From Candidatus Kuenenia stuttgartensis (GTDB taxonomy: Bacteria; Planctomycetota; Planctomycetia; Gemmatales; Gemmataceae), in NCBI GenBank assembly GCA_945875585.1, contig CAMCLK010000004.1, forward strand, positions 58,554 through 122,553: 64,000 nucleotides of DNA, written 5' to 3'. How positions within the stretch are numbered: the first letter of the stretch is position 1; each line of letters begins with the position of its first letter. The notes below the pieces were generated by a model. That model was not told where the DNA came from and made no database searches. It saw only the letters and a program-made list of their open reading frames with translations. Position numbers and translations under genes: made by a program. Positions 1-9,012 of this stretch are shown here, piece by piece.

Positions 1-2
1 GC

Positions 3-560
3 GTTCGTTTCGCGCGTGCCGGCCATTTTCGTTGGCATCTGTTCTGGCCGCTGGCATTGGGCTCTGTCCCAGCAACGCTGCTGGGGACCACGCTTCCGGT
101 GGCACCCGCAACCTTCAAGGTGGCCTTGGCTATTGTGCTCATTCTGGGTGCGGCGCGCTTGGGCCTTATGCCCGATCATGCCAAACCGCTGATCAAGCTG
201 CCGTTTTCTGCCCCATTGGCAGTGGTTGTTGGCATGGCCATCGGCCTGATTTCCGGCATGACAGGAACAGGAGGCGGCATATTCCTTTCGCCTCTGTTCC
301 TTCTGTGCGGGTGGGCGGAAATGCAAACAGTTGCTGCTATTTCAGCACTATTCATCCTCGTCAATTCTGCCGCAGGGCTGGCCGGTTCGATGGCATCGTC
401 CCATCCGCCGCCCTGGGCTATTGTGCTATGGCTGCCCGTTGTGGCGCTAGGCGGGTGGATCGGATCATCGCTGGGCTTGGGCAGGCTGGCACCCATTATG
501 CTTCGGCGCCTATTGGCCATTGTTATGCTGGTGGCCTGTATCAAACTTCTAACAGGGTGA
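3..560 (+). CDS. TauE/SafE-family sulfite exporter-type permease (5' end outside window)
   Basis: Membrane transporter of the TauE/SafE family, whose members move sulfite, sulfoacetate or other organic anions across the inner membrane; the substrate cannot be read here. The reading frame is open from base 3 with no start, so the N-terminal part lies before the window; the first in-window start-like codon (TTG at 57) is internal to a continuous hydrophobic sequence. About 185 residues are visible with at least four hydrophobic segments and the family-typical glycine-rich stretch GMTGTGGGIF near bases 255-290, followed by LNxLxAL-like helices. A full family member is about 250 residues, so roughly the last two thirds is present. 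It converges on the Mg2+ ATPase gene, with only 10 bases between the two stops. Confidence 0.8.
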   Translation, partial: VRFARAGHFRWHLFWPLALGSVPATLLGTTLPVAPATFKVALAIVLILGAARLGLMPDHAKPLIKLPFSAPLAVVVGMAIGLISGMTGTGGGIFLSPLFLLCGWAEMQTVAAISALFILVNSAAGLAGSMASSHPPPWAIVLWLPVVALGGWIGSSLGLGRLAPIMLRRLLAIVMLVACIKLLTG

Positions 561-570
561 CAGCACTATT

Positions 571-3174
571 TTATAACCAGCATCCAAACCTCCGGATGTA
601 CCACGTCTTCACCAACTGAATGCAAACAATATAGCCCGCCAGAATGGCTAACAGAAACGGGTAGTACGACAGAGGTAGCGGGGGCATGCCAATCCATTCT
701 CCCAGCGCGGAGCCCGGAACCATCAAACCTGCCGCCATCACACCCATTGTGAGCGCTGTCAAGCCAGTGGAGGCCATGCTGTCGATAAAAGGCCGGCGTG
801 CCGTGCGGATCATGTGAATGATCAAGGTTTGCGACAACAGGCCTTCCACAAACCATGCGGACTGAAACAGGGATTCGTGATTCCCATCGAATCCGGGCAT
901 AAAAACATAAATGAGAATACAGAATGTCAGAATGTCGAACAATGAACTGACTGGTCCCACCACCAGCATGAAACGGCCCAAGTCGGCAATACGCCATGGC
1001 CGGGGTTGAGCCAGAAAATCATCGTCTGTACGGTCGAACGGTATGCCTACCTGAGAAATATCGTAAAGAAGATTTTGCACCAGCAGGTGGATGGGCAGCA
1101 TTGGAAGAAACGGCAACCAGACACTGGCGACAAGAACGCTCAGCATGTTGCCAAAGTTGGAACTTGCCGCCATTTTGATGTATTTGACCGTGTTCCCAAA
1201 CGTCTCGCGCCCCAGAAGCACACCTTCCTTCAGCACCATCAGGCTCTTTTCAAGCAGAATAATATCGGCAGATTCCCGGGCAATATCCACCGCTGTATCC
1301 ACCGAGATACCCACATCCGCCTCACGTAGAGCCGGGGCATCGTTGACTCCGTCGCCGAGAAAGCCCACTGTGTGCCCACGGCGCTTCAGAGCGGCCACAA
1401 CCCGCGCTTTCTGCGCTGGCGACATCTTGGCAAAGAGCGTTGTTTTTTCGGCGGCGTCTTCAAGAGCAACGTCACCAAGAGCCTCGACCTGTCCACCCAG
1501 CATAATCACAGGATCCTTGATACCAACATCGCGGCAGACCTTGCGCGCCAGCAAATCGTTATCGCCGGTGAGAATTTTCACACGCACCCCTAGGCGATCG
1601 AGAGCAGCCAAAGCCGGGCCTGCTGATTCCTTGGGTGGATCCAGAAATGCCACCAAACCTGCCAAAGTAAGATCTGCTTCATCCGCAACAGTGTAGGGCC
1701 GGCCTTTGTGATGGATCTCGGGTTTTAGGGCAAGGGCAATCACACGCAAGCCATCTTCGTTCATATCGCGTTTAAGGATATTGATCTGTTCGCGGATGCT
1801 GTCCGTGAGCGGTTGCTCAGTATCGCCCACCAGAACCGTGTCGCAGCATTCCAGCACCTCTTCCGCAGCACCTTTGCAAATGAGCAGGTCCTTGCCTGTT
1901 TGGCGGTCGCGCACCACCACCGACATGCGGCGGCGCTGAAAATCGAACGGAATCTCGTCTTCCTTTTCGTAGCCACCAGCCATTTCTGTCATGACCTGCT
2001 TTTCTTCGTGCTCAAGCACGGCGCGGTCTAGCAAGCTCTTCAAGCCTGCCTGAAAGAAACTGTTGAGGAACGTGTGCTTCAGCACCTCTTCACTTTCCGT
2101 ACCATCGATCGCAAGATGCTTGATCAACACAACCTTATCCTGCGTTAATGTGCCGGTCTTGTCGGTACACAGGACATCCATGCCGCCCAGATTCTGAATA
2201 GCTGGAAGGTATTTCACAATCACCTTGCTGCGCGACATGGCCACGGCACCGCGCGCCAGATTGGCGGTGACAATCATCGGCAACATCTCGGGAGTCAGGC
2301 CGACAGCAACCGAAACGCCGAACAAAAGCGCCTGAAACCAGTCACCTTTGGTGACACCATTGATCACAAAAATGATGGGAACCATGACAAACATGAACCG
2401 CACCAGAAGCATGCTGGAAGCATTCACGCCCCGATCGAACGCTGTTGATCCGCGACGCGCGGCAATGCCTCCGGCAATAGAGCCCATGTAGGTGCTCTTG
2501 CCAGTATGCAACACAAGCGCCCGGCCCGATCCACTGATAACGGTACTGCCCATATAGCCCAAGCAAGGCAGGTCGAGCGGTGCCGATCCGCTTGCCAGCA
2601 AGGCCTTGGCCTCAGTTCCTGTCAAAGGCCCCTTTTCAATGGGCATCGACTCGCCTGTCAGGCTGGCCTGATTGATTTGCAGGTCTTTGGCCAAAAGAAA
2701 ACGCGCATCCGCCGGCACAAGATCTCCGGCAGCCAAGAGCACAACATCACCCGGCACAAGCTGGCTGATGGCAATCTCCGCATGCGGCATGCCCGGGCGA
2801 ACCACTGTTGCTGTGGTATGAACCATCGATTTCAAGCGGGCAGCAGCACGGCCACTTTGATATTCCTGCATGAAACGCAGGCCGCCACTGATCAGCACCA
2901 TCGATGAGATAATCACAACAACGGCAAGGTCGCCGCTGGCCATGCCTACGCCAGCCAGAGCCATCAATAAGTAGTTAAATGGCGTATTGAAGGCACGAAC
3001 AAGCTGCAATGGCCATGGTTGTTCACGGTCGTTGCCTAGATCGTTGAGCCCTAACTTCTTCAAACGGATTTTGGCGTCTGCTTCATCGAGTCCATCAGGG
3101 CCTGTTTGAAGTGCTGTTTCAAGTTCTGGAATATCCAAGTTTGACAGATCTGAAGCAGATGCAGGTAGGGGCAC
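571..3174 (-). CDS. mgtA: Magnesium-translocating P-type ATPase (P3B, MgtA/MgtB type)
   Basis: ATP-driven Mg2+ importer of the inner membrane. The 867-residue length and motifs fit the P3B class: actuator-loop TGES at about residues 173-176, the phosphorylated Asp of DKTGTLT at about residue 338, the GDGVNDAP hinge with Asp near 608, and the class-typical LTPEMLPMIV helix just before the P domain, plus a C-terminal block of hydrophobic helices. Translation starts at GTG 3174, preceded by an excellent AAGGAGG five bases upstream; no in-frame ATG competes. The gene begins 11 bases after eutC ends, so it probably shares that transcript. No Mg2+-sensing leader is visible because the upstream DNA is coding. 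The Mg2+ specificity is by family; other divalent cations are possible. Confidence 0.93.
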   Translation of the reverse strand: MPLPASASDLSNLDIPELETALQTGPDGLDEADAKIRLKKLGLNDLGNDREQPWPLQLVRAFNTPFNYLLMALAGVGMASGDLAVVVIISSMVLISGGLRFMQEYQSGRAAARLKSMVHTTATVVRPGMPHAEIAISQLVPGDVVLLAAGDLVPADARFLLAKDLQINQASLTGESMPIEKGPLTGTEAKALLASGSAPLDLPCLGYMGSTVISGSGRALVLHTGKSTYMGSIAGGIAARRGSTAFDRGVNASSMLLVRFMFVMVPIIFVINGVTKGDWFQALLFGVSVAVGLTPEMLPMIVTANLARGAVAMSRSKVIVKYLPAIQNLGGMDVLCTDKTGTLTQDKVVLIKHLAIDGTESEEVLKHTFLNSFFQAGLKSLLDRAVLEHEEKQVMTEMAGGYEKEDEIPFDFQRRRMSVVVRDRQTGKDLLICKGAAEEVLECCDTVLVGDTEQPLTDSIREQINILKRDMNEDGLRVIALALKPEIHHKGRPYTVADEADLTLAGLVAFLDPPKESAGPALAALDRLGVRVKILTGDNDLLARKVCRDVGIKDPVIMLGGQVEALGDVALEDAAEKTTLFAKMSPAQKARVVAALKRRGHTVGFLGDGVNDAPALREADVGISVDTAVDIARESADIILLEKSLMVLKEGVLLGRETFGNTVKYIKMAASSNFGNMLSVLVASVWLPFLPMLPIHLLVQNLLYDISQVGIPFDRTDDDFLAQPRPWRIADLGRFMLVVGPVSSLFDILTFCILIYVFMPGFDGNHESLFQSAWFVEGLLSQTLIIHMIRTARRPFIDSMASTGLTALTMGVMAAGLMVPGSALGEWIGMPPLPLSYYPFLLAILAGYIVCIQLVKTWYIRRFGCWL

Positions 3175-3185
3175 GGTTGCCTCCT

Positions 3186-3959
3186 TTATGTGGTTTCATT
3201 CAGAAAAAGCGGACCACCTGGCCACGCTGTTTCCTTCACAGCAACCCCGGATAGCTTCAGAACCATCATACGCTCGGCCCAAGCAAGCACACGCCGGGCA
3301 GCATCCGCGACTGGAACCCCGTTCGCATGGATATTGGAAACCAGATTGCGGTCGGCATCGGTATGTCCGGCGCGTGGGCGAAATGCCATATATGCCGACA
3401 AACTTTCTGCCGTAGCCAGTCCCGGCCTTTCACCCACCAGTAAAACCAGAACTTCAGGCCTGATCGCATCTCCAATATCGTTCATCACGCCAACCCGGCA
3501 TTGATGCACCAGCACAGGCCTTCCCCATGTCCAACCATACGCCCGCGCACCAACCTCCAGCATCGGGAGCAGTTCAGGAACTTGGCGTATAACAGCACGC
3601 GCCGACAAGCCATCGCCCAAGACAACCTGAAAATCAACATCCTTAGGGGCTTGCTGGGCCAGAAGTTCACGCGACGGCTGATCGAGACGCCGACCAAAAT
3701 CCGGTCTGCCTATGTACTGCTGGCGACTGGTGGCCAGGGTGCGAACATCATACAAACCGAAGGTGCTTATCAGTTGTTGGAGATCACGTTGAAGGTCGAT
3801 GGAATCGCCAACAGCATCCCGGGCAGCAGCATGATCGGCGCGCAATCGCAACCATGTGGCCGTAGGGTAAGCCGGCCCATGGCGCCCCACTAACAATCTG
3901 GCAGGTGTGCGTTCGAGGGCAAGCCGCACAGGATCCGGCAATTCCTCGGGCAAATTCAT
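3186..3959 (-). CDS. eutC: Ethanolamine ammonia-lyase small subunit
   Basis: Light chain of the adenosylcobalamin-dependent enzyme that splits ethanolamine into acetaldehyde and ammonia, working as a complex with EutB. The 257-residue protein matches the family through the segments LxLRxDHAxARDAV near the N-terminus, FQVVLGDGLSARAV in the middle, and VLVLLVGERPGLATAESLSAYM in the C-terminal half. ATG 3959 has GGAGGGG seven bases upstream and overlaps the permease stop as ATGA, so it is translationally coupled to the permease. EutB is encoded on the same strand but about 2.7 kb upstream, separated by the permease and by an opposite-strand amidase gene, an unusual split. No microcompartment shell or EutA reactivase gene is seen in the window. 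Confidence 0.93.
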   Translation of the reverse strand: MNLPEELPDPVRLALERTPARLLVGRHGPAYPTATWLRLRADHAAARDAVGDSIDLQRDLQQLISTFGLYDVRTLATSRQQYIGRPDFGRRLDQPSRELLAQQAPKDVDFQVVLGDGLSARAVIRQVPELLPMLEVGARAYGWTWGRPVLVHQCRVGVMNDIGDAIRPEVLVLLVGERPGLATAESLSAYMAFRPRAGHTDADRNLVSNIHANGVPVADAARRVLAWAERMMVLKLSGVAVKETAWPGGPLFLNETT

Positions 3960-5482
3960 GGAGAATCCCCTCCAGCGTCCGCCTCTTCTTCCAATTTCTC
4001 AATCGCCAAAATTGTTTTAAGCCGCGCCGATGTAAGCATTCCAGCCGGTGGGCCGGTAAAGGAGAAGCGTGCCAGACAGAACCAGAACACCATCAACCCC
4101 GCCCCAAACGCCACCAATACGATGAGCGCCTGATCGTTGGGTGGTTGAACGCCAATGACCACCAATCCCGCGCAACCAATAACAGAAACCATGGATGCAG
4201 GAATGAACCATCGGCCGAGTTGGAATGGCCCCAGCTCGGTCCATGTTCGTCCAAGGGCACGCGCCGCAAGGACCAGCGGAACCACATAAGACAGATACAG
4301 CAACATGGTGCAAACCGAGGCGATGGTGGCATAAACCGGCGTCCACACTGTGAACAGTACCGATGTGACAGACACCGCCCAAATGGCTGCAACAGGGGCG
4401 CGTGTGCCCGGTGATACTCGCGCCAGAGTTACCGAATAAGGCAGGCCACCATCGCGTGCAAAGGCGTAGGTCATGCGCGATGCCGCTGTTACGGTTGCCA
4501 ATCCACACAGGTACTGGCCCACGCAAGCACTCAACCCAAGAGCCATCGCCATGCCGCCGCCAACGGCATGCCGCAAAGCAGTCATGAAGGCGTTCTCTCC
4601 AGATTCCGCAACCACAAGTGGATCCTGAATAGAGATAACAACAACACCCAACATCACCCAGCCAACAATTCCAGAGACCACGACAGATCGCACCATACCC
4701 AAAGGCACTTCACGGGCCGCATCGATCGTTTCCTCCGCCGCATGTGCCGAGGCGTCGAAACCAGTAATGGTGTAGGCAGGAAGCAGCGCGCTCATGAAAG
4801 CTAACCAGACGATGGAATCGGAGGCGGGCCAAACCGAACCATCTCCTTCCGGAGTCCCAGATAAATTGGTCCAGGTGAAGGCGCGGACTATGTCGAGCGA
4901 TGGCGCTGCCATCAGCACGGAAATAATGATGGCCGCGCTCACACCGAGAATCCACCAACCACTGAAATCGATCAGGATGCGGGTCAGGCTAATGCCCTTG
5001 TGATTGATCAACGCTTGTGAAAACGTGATGGCAGCCACTAAAAGAGCCTGAATCCAAGGGTGGTCTAGATTGAAGTCTAGCAGGCTCTCCGCAAAACGGA
5101 CCGACCCCACATTGATGGCTGCCAAAACAGTGACCAGACCGGCAAGATTCAGCCAAGCGACGAAAAAGCCCCAAAATCGTCCACCCAAAATGGCGGCCCA
5201 GTGATAAAGCCCACCGGCAGTAGGAAATGCTGACGCCACCTGCCCCATAGCCAACGCCACGCAGAGCGATATGACCGTCCAAACGGGCCAGACAATGCCA
5301 ATGGCAGCTCCACCGACAGCGGCATATCCGACATGAAACGATGTGATGCCACCAGCCACAATACAGATAATGGAAAGAGACAACGCGTAATTGGAGAATC
5401 CGCCCAGTATGCGCTTCAACTCCTGAGGGTAACCCAGGCGGTGAAGGCGTTCGATGTCTTCAGATTGATGCGGTGTGTTCAT
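3956..5482 (-). CDS. APC-superfamily amino-acid/amine permease, probable ethanolamine importer
   Basis: Twelve-helix-type transporter of the APC superfamily, closest in feel to the amino acid/choline (GABA permease) branch: the sequence GGxxSFxVGY follows the first helix, PTAGGLYHW lies between helices 2 and 3, and GFDASAHAAEET is the conserved loop after helix 6. The frame is open for 40 more codons upstream to an ATG at 5602, but that extension has no family character, and ATG 5482 gives the normal cytoplasmic N-terminus (about 508 residues); no strong ribosome site decides the start. It overlaps eutC by ATGA, which makes ethanolamine or a precursor amine the likely cargo. That assignment is inference from context; amino acids or GABA remain possible. 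Confidence 0.85.
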   Translation of the reverse strand: MNTPHQSEDIERLHRLGYPQELKRILGGFSNYALSLSIICIVAGGITSFHVGYAAVGGAAIGIVWPVWTVISLCVALAMGQVASAFPTAGGLYHWAAILGGRFWGFFVAWLNLAGLVTVLAAINVGSVRFAESLLDFNLDHPWIQALLVAAITFSQALINHKGISLTRILIDFSGWWILGVSAAIIISVLMAAPSLDIVRAFTWTNLSGTPEGDGSVWPASDSIVWLAFMSALLPAYTITGFDASAHAAEETIDAAREVPLGMVRSVVVSGIVGWVMLGVVVISIQDPLVVAESGENAFMTALRHAVGGGMAMALGLSACVGQYLCGLATVTAASRMTYAFARDGGLPYSVTLARVSPGTRAPVAAIWAVSVTSVLFTVWTPVYATIASVCTMLLYLSYVVPLVLAARALGRTWTELGPFQLGRWFIPASMVSVIGCAGLVVIGVQPPNDQALIVLVAFGAGLMVFWFCLARFSFTGPPAGMLTSARLKTILAIEKLEEEADAGGDSP

Positions 5483-5619
5483 GCAATTCAACTTACACTT
5501 TTCAGGAATACGCACCACAACCAAATCTAAGGGACCGAGCCACTGCAATAAATGGACCAACCGGATGTATTCCGCTATAGTAAGCATGACTTTTTCTGTC
5601 ATTCATCGGAGCTGTTCCC

Positions 5620-6669
5620 ATGATGCGTACCACGGTTATCGCTTCCCTTCTTGTTGCTGGTTTGGCAACTTTATCGCAGGCGTGTTCACGCGTGCTGTGG
5701 AACACCAGCGGCCGTTCGGTTCTAGTGGGCCGCAATATGGACTGGCTCAATGCCATGGCCGTGGACTTGTACACGCTTCCACGCGGTAAGTCCTACGACG
5801 GCCTGACAGGCCCCAATACCCTGCGGTGGACATCGAAATACGGCAGTTTGGTAGCAGGTTCCCCAGCAGGCGCGGTTGACGGCATCAACGAAAAAGGACT
5901 GGCCGTCAACATGCTGTGGTTAGGAACGTCGAACTTCGGGAAGTACGACGCCTCCAAGCCCAGTATTGGCGTTGGGCATTGGTTGCAGTACCAACTCGAC
6001 AACTTTGCCACCGTTGCCGAAGCTGTCAGCTATATGAAGGCATCGCCCTATCAAGTTGTCCCTGGCACCTTTGACGAACTGAAATCAACGGTTCACCTTG
6101 CCATGGCCGACGCCACTGGCGATTCGGCCATCATTGAAATGCTGGATGGCAAGGCCCACATTCACCATGGCCGCGAATTCGCCGTCATGACCAACGACCC
6201 ACCATACGACCAGCAACTGGCCAACCTGAAAAACTACAAGCCTTTCGGTGGCACCAAGCCCCTGCCCGGCACGGTGGAAGCCGCCGATCGCTTCGTGCGC
6301 GCAGCGTCCTACTTGGAAAACCTTCCCAAACCAACCAGCGACCGGGAAGGTGTCGCGGAGATCCTCAGCGTGATGCGCGGCGTATCGCAGCCATATGCAC
6401 CCGTGAATATTACCGAAATGCGGGCAGGAAGGCCGCACACCAGCCCCACACGCTGGCGGACGGTGATCGACCTGACCCAAAAAATTTACTATTACGAATC
6501 CACCATGAGCCCCAATATTATTTGGGTTCGTCTCGATTCTCGCGACTTCACACCCAAGGCAGGTGTGCGCCGACTAGATCTCAATGGTCCGGAAGATCCA
6601 ATTGGCAACTGCTCGGGCGGGTTCAAGCCATCAAAGCCATTCAAAGTTCTTAAACCAGAACTTAAATAG
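5620..6669 (+). CDS. Secreted choloylglycine hydrolase-like (linear amide C-N hydrolase, Ntn) protein
   Basis: Ntn hydrolase of the penicillin V acylase/bile salt hydrolase/acid ceramidase-like family, which cleaves linear amide bonds. A signal peptide (residues 1-21) ends directly before Cys22, the family nucleophile, so signal cleavage would expose the catalytic cysteine as the new N-terminus. Other conserved positions are visible: an Asp in RNMDW soon after the Cys, Asn in MTNDPPY, and Arg in SPTRWRT near residue 275. Length 349 is typical. ATG 5620 has GGAG eight bases upstream. The gene lies on the opposite strand, between eutB (6 bases between their 3' ends) and the permease (divergent, 137 bases). 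That position suggests it releases ethanolamine from N-acylethanolamines; bile-salt or beta-lactam activity is less plausible for this setting. Confidence 0.85.
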   Translation: MMRTTVIASLLVAGLATLSQACSRVLWNTSGRSVLVGRNMDWLNAMAVDLYTLPRGKSYDGLTGPNTLRWTSKYGSLVAGSPAGAVDGINEKGLAVNMLWLGTSNFGKYDASKPSIGVGHWLQYQLDNFATVAEAVSYMKASPYQVVPGTFDELKSTVHLAMADATGDSAIIEMLDGKAHIHHGREFAVMTNDPPYDQQLANLKNYKPFGGTKPLPGTVEAADRFVRAASYLENLPKPTSDREGVAEILSVMRGVSQPYAPVNITEMRAGRPHTSPTRWRTVIDLTQKIYYYESTMSPNIIWVRLDSRDFTPKAGVRRLDLNGPEDPIGNCSGGFKPSKPFKVLKPELK

Positions 6670-6675
6670 CATTTT

Positions 6676-8073
6676 TCAGCCTGTCAGCAATCGGCCGGCC
6701 TTGTTTAGCAGGGCCGGCCGACCTGCCGATGCCAATCGACCTGATTGAAACAGGCCCCATTCCTCAAGCCAGCCAGCGAACTCGGGGGCAGGCAACAGGC
6801 CAAACAACTGCCTTGCCAATGCCGCATCGTGCGGGCTGGTGGACTGGTAATTCAGCATCACATCGTCGCCACACGGCACACCCATGACAAAATTGACACC
6901 CGCCGCCGCCAGAAGCAACAGCAGGTTGTCGAGCGAGTTCTGGTCGGCGTCAGCATGGTTGGTATGACAGACATCGATTCCCATAGGCAGCCCGAGCAAC
7001 TTGCCAACACAATGATCTTCCAGCCCCGCGCGAACAATCTGACGCTCGTCGGCAAGATATTCCGGCCCTATGAATCCCACAACAGAATTGACAAGGAACG
7101 GATCAAAAGCACGGGCAACGGCCTGGGCACGCGCTTCAATGGTTAATTGATCCACACCATGGTGCGCCTCCGCCGATAATGCGCTTCCCTGACCTGTTTC
7201 AAAATAAGTGCACTGCTTGCCGATCCAGCGGACATTGCGGCGGGCACGCGCCTCCAGCACCTGCTGTTGCCCCTCGCGGATCAAGGCAAGGTTGATACCA
7301 AAACTGGCATTGGCCGCTTGTGTGCCCGCCACCGACTGAAACAGCAGGTCAACCGGAGCACCCTGTTCCAAAGAAGACATCTGCGTGGTTATATGCGCCA
7401 AGCAGCAATGCTGCGTCGGTATCGCCAATCCATCGATCAACCGGTCGAGCCCGTGAAGAATGGCCCCCACAACACCGGGATCGTCTGTGGCAGGATTCAC
7501 CCCAATGACCGCATCGCCACACCCAAGCAACAATCCATCAATGGTCGATGCCAAAATACCCTGCAGGTCATCAGCCGGGTGATTGGGCTGAATGCGCACA
7601 CCCAATACGCCTTTTCCGCCCATGGTGTTGCGACATTGGGTGATAACGCGGATCTTTGACGCGACAAGCACCAATTCCTTGTTGGCCATCAGCTTGACAA
7701 CCGCGGCAATCATCTCGGGCGTAAGACCCGGCCTTGCGCGGGAAATGGCCGCGCCATCTGTGGTGTCTTCAAGCAACCATTCGCGCAGCTCACCAACGGT
7801 TTGCGATCGCATCGGCGCAAAAGCAATAGCATCGTGATCATTATGGATCAGGCGCGAAACCTCATCGGTATCCGGGTCGATCACAGGCGACGCTATAAAA
7901 TCTGCTAATGGCAGATCGGCCAACACCATTTTTGCCGCGACGCGCTCTGTTTCACTCGAGGCGGCAATGCCCGCCAGTGTATCGCCCGATTTCGCCTCTC
8001 CGGCTTTGGCCAGCAGGTCTTTCAGGTCAGCAAAGACATGCCGGGTAGACCTAAGCGTACAGGCAAGCACCAT
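6676..8073 (-). CDS. eutB: Ethanolamine ammonia-lyase large subunit
   Basis: Catalytic heavy chain of the adenosylcobalamin-dependent ammonia-lyase. The 465-residue length equals the family norm, and recognisable conserved segments occur in order: TIGxRxQPNHPADD-like region around residues 170-190, GCGDAVIGVNPATDD near 200, the TQHCCLAHITTQ segment near 240, SVAGTQAANASFGI near 270, ARxxRNxxxxxCxYFETGQGSALSA near 290-315, and GVDVCHTNHADADQNS-like near 370. ATG 8073 is preceded by GGGAG at six bases. It follows the propeller protein gene by 12 bases on the same strand. Its partner eutC is 2.7 kb downstream. Activity needs adenosylcobalamin, but no cobalamin riboswitch or B12 gene is visible around it. 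Confidence 0.93.
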   Translation of the reverse strand: MVLACTLRSTRHVFADLKDLLAKAGEAKSGDTLAGIAASSETERVAAKMVLADLPLADFIASPVIDPDTDEVSRLIHNDHDAIAFAPMRSQTVGELREWLLEDTTDGAAISRARPGLTPEMIAAVVKLMANKELVLVASKIRVITQCRNTMGGKGVLGVRIQPNHPADDLQGILASTIDGLLLGCGDAVIGVNPATDDPGVVGAILHGLDRLIDGLAIPTQHCCLAHITTQMSSLEQGAPVDLLFQSVAGTQAANASFGINLALIREGQQQVLEARARRNVRWIGKQCTYFETGQGSALSAEAHHGVDQLTIEARAQAVARAFDPFLVNSVVGFIGPEYLADERQIVRAGLEDHCVGKLLGLPMGIDVCHTNHADADQNSLDNLLLLLAAAGVNFVMGVPCGDDVMLNYQSTSPHDAALARQLFGLLPAPEFAGWLEEWGLFQSGRLASAGRPALLNKAGRLLTG

Positions 8074-8085
8074 GGGGCACTCCCG

Positions 8086-9012
8086 TTACCGTGACGGTTC
8101 ATGAAGCACCACTTGTGGGTGCATGGTGTAGAGGCGAAATCCTGAACCCACAGGAACAAAAACCCCGGAAGACTTGTTGTCCGCTGGAGGGAACAGCGGT
8201 TTTTCGTATTTGATCCAGTTGACGAGATCTGTTGAAACCGCCAGACACGAAGACCATTTGCGCGGTAACGGTCCGCTGGTGTTGGTGCCGTGGTAGCTGG
8301 CGAAATATTTTCCAGCGTGTTGAAAGACCTGATTCATGGCAATCATGTCGTGATCGTGTTCACCAGGGCCGGGCTTCAGAACCGGGGTATCCGACACATG
8401 GCGCCATGTTTTGAGATCTGTCGAAACAGCCAACCAAACCGCCTTGTCCATTCGTTCGTAAAACAGGCACCAGCGGTTGGCATCGCGCCACAAGACCGGG
8501 GTTCCGAACGGGCCGTCCGGAATCGGTTGGCCGTTGGCCTGTCGAATGTCCAGCGTTCCCAGCTTCTTCCAGTTCACTCCGTCTGTGGAAGATAACAAGT
8601 GAGCGCGATCGCCCTCGCCTTCCGCCACCATCAACAGTCGATCGCCATCACGAGCGATCATCACATCTTCAACCCATGCGTCGCGAACAATGGGATTGGC
8701 CGGATGCCGAATCCATGCGACACCATCGGTAGACGTTGCCAGGCCCAGCATCCGCCTGCCTGTTTTGGTGCCATCGTATCCCGTGTACCAAAGGCGCCAA
8801 ACACCATTTTCATGCAGAATCCATCCGCGTTCACGAATGGCGGCATCCCAAGCTCCCGGGGCGCCTGCTGAAAAAACAGGTGCTGCCCCATGCTGACGAA
8901 ATTCCGTCAGTTCTTTCGGAAATGACACGTCCGCCGCGGGAAGCAGCGGAGCCACCGCGGAAGCAGCGGCACAGGCAAGCGCCTGGCGGCGATTTAGAAA
9001 TGATTCGATCAT
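8086..9012 (-). CDS. Exported five-bladed beta-propeller (GH43/GH32-like) protein
   Basis: Protein of 308 residues with a twin-arginine-like signal (NRRQALACAAASAVAPLL) and then repeated blade motifs typical of glycosidase-type five-bladed propellers: WRLWYTGYDG, LGLATSTDGVAW, HLLSSTDGVNWKKLG, WCLFYERMD, LAVSTDLKTWRH and CLAVSTDLVNWIKYE. Such folds include GH43, GH32, GH68 and GH130 enzymes; the catalytic acids cannot be assigned with confidence, so it may be a hydrolase or a carbohydrate-binding protein. ATG 9012 directly abuts the stop of the TPM gene (no intervening base), indicating one transcript with the TPM gene upstream and eutB downstream. The link with ethanolamine metabolism is unclear. 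Confidence 0.75.
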   Translation of the reverse strand: MIESFLNRRQALACAAASAVAPLLPAADVSFPKELTEFRQHGAAPVFSAGAPGAWDAAIRERGWILHENGVWRLWYTGYDGTKTGRRMLGLATSTDGVAWIRHPANPIVRDAWVEDVMIARDGDRLLMVAEGEGDRAHLLSSTDGVNWKKLGTLDIRQANGQPIPDGPFGTPVLWRDANRWCLFYERMDKAVWLAVSTDLKTWRHVSDTPVLKPGPGEHDHDMIAMNQVFQHAGKYFASYHGTNTSGPLPRKWSSCLAVSTDLVNWIKYEKPLFPPADNKSSGVFVPVGSGFRLYTMHPQVVLHEPSR

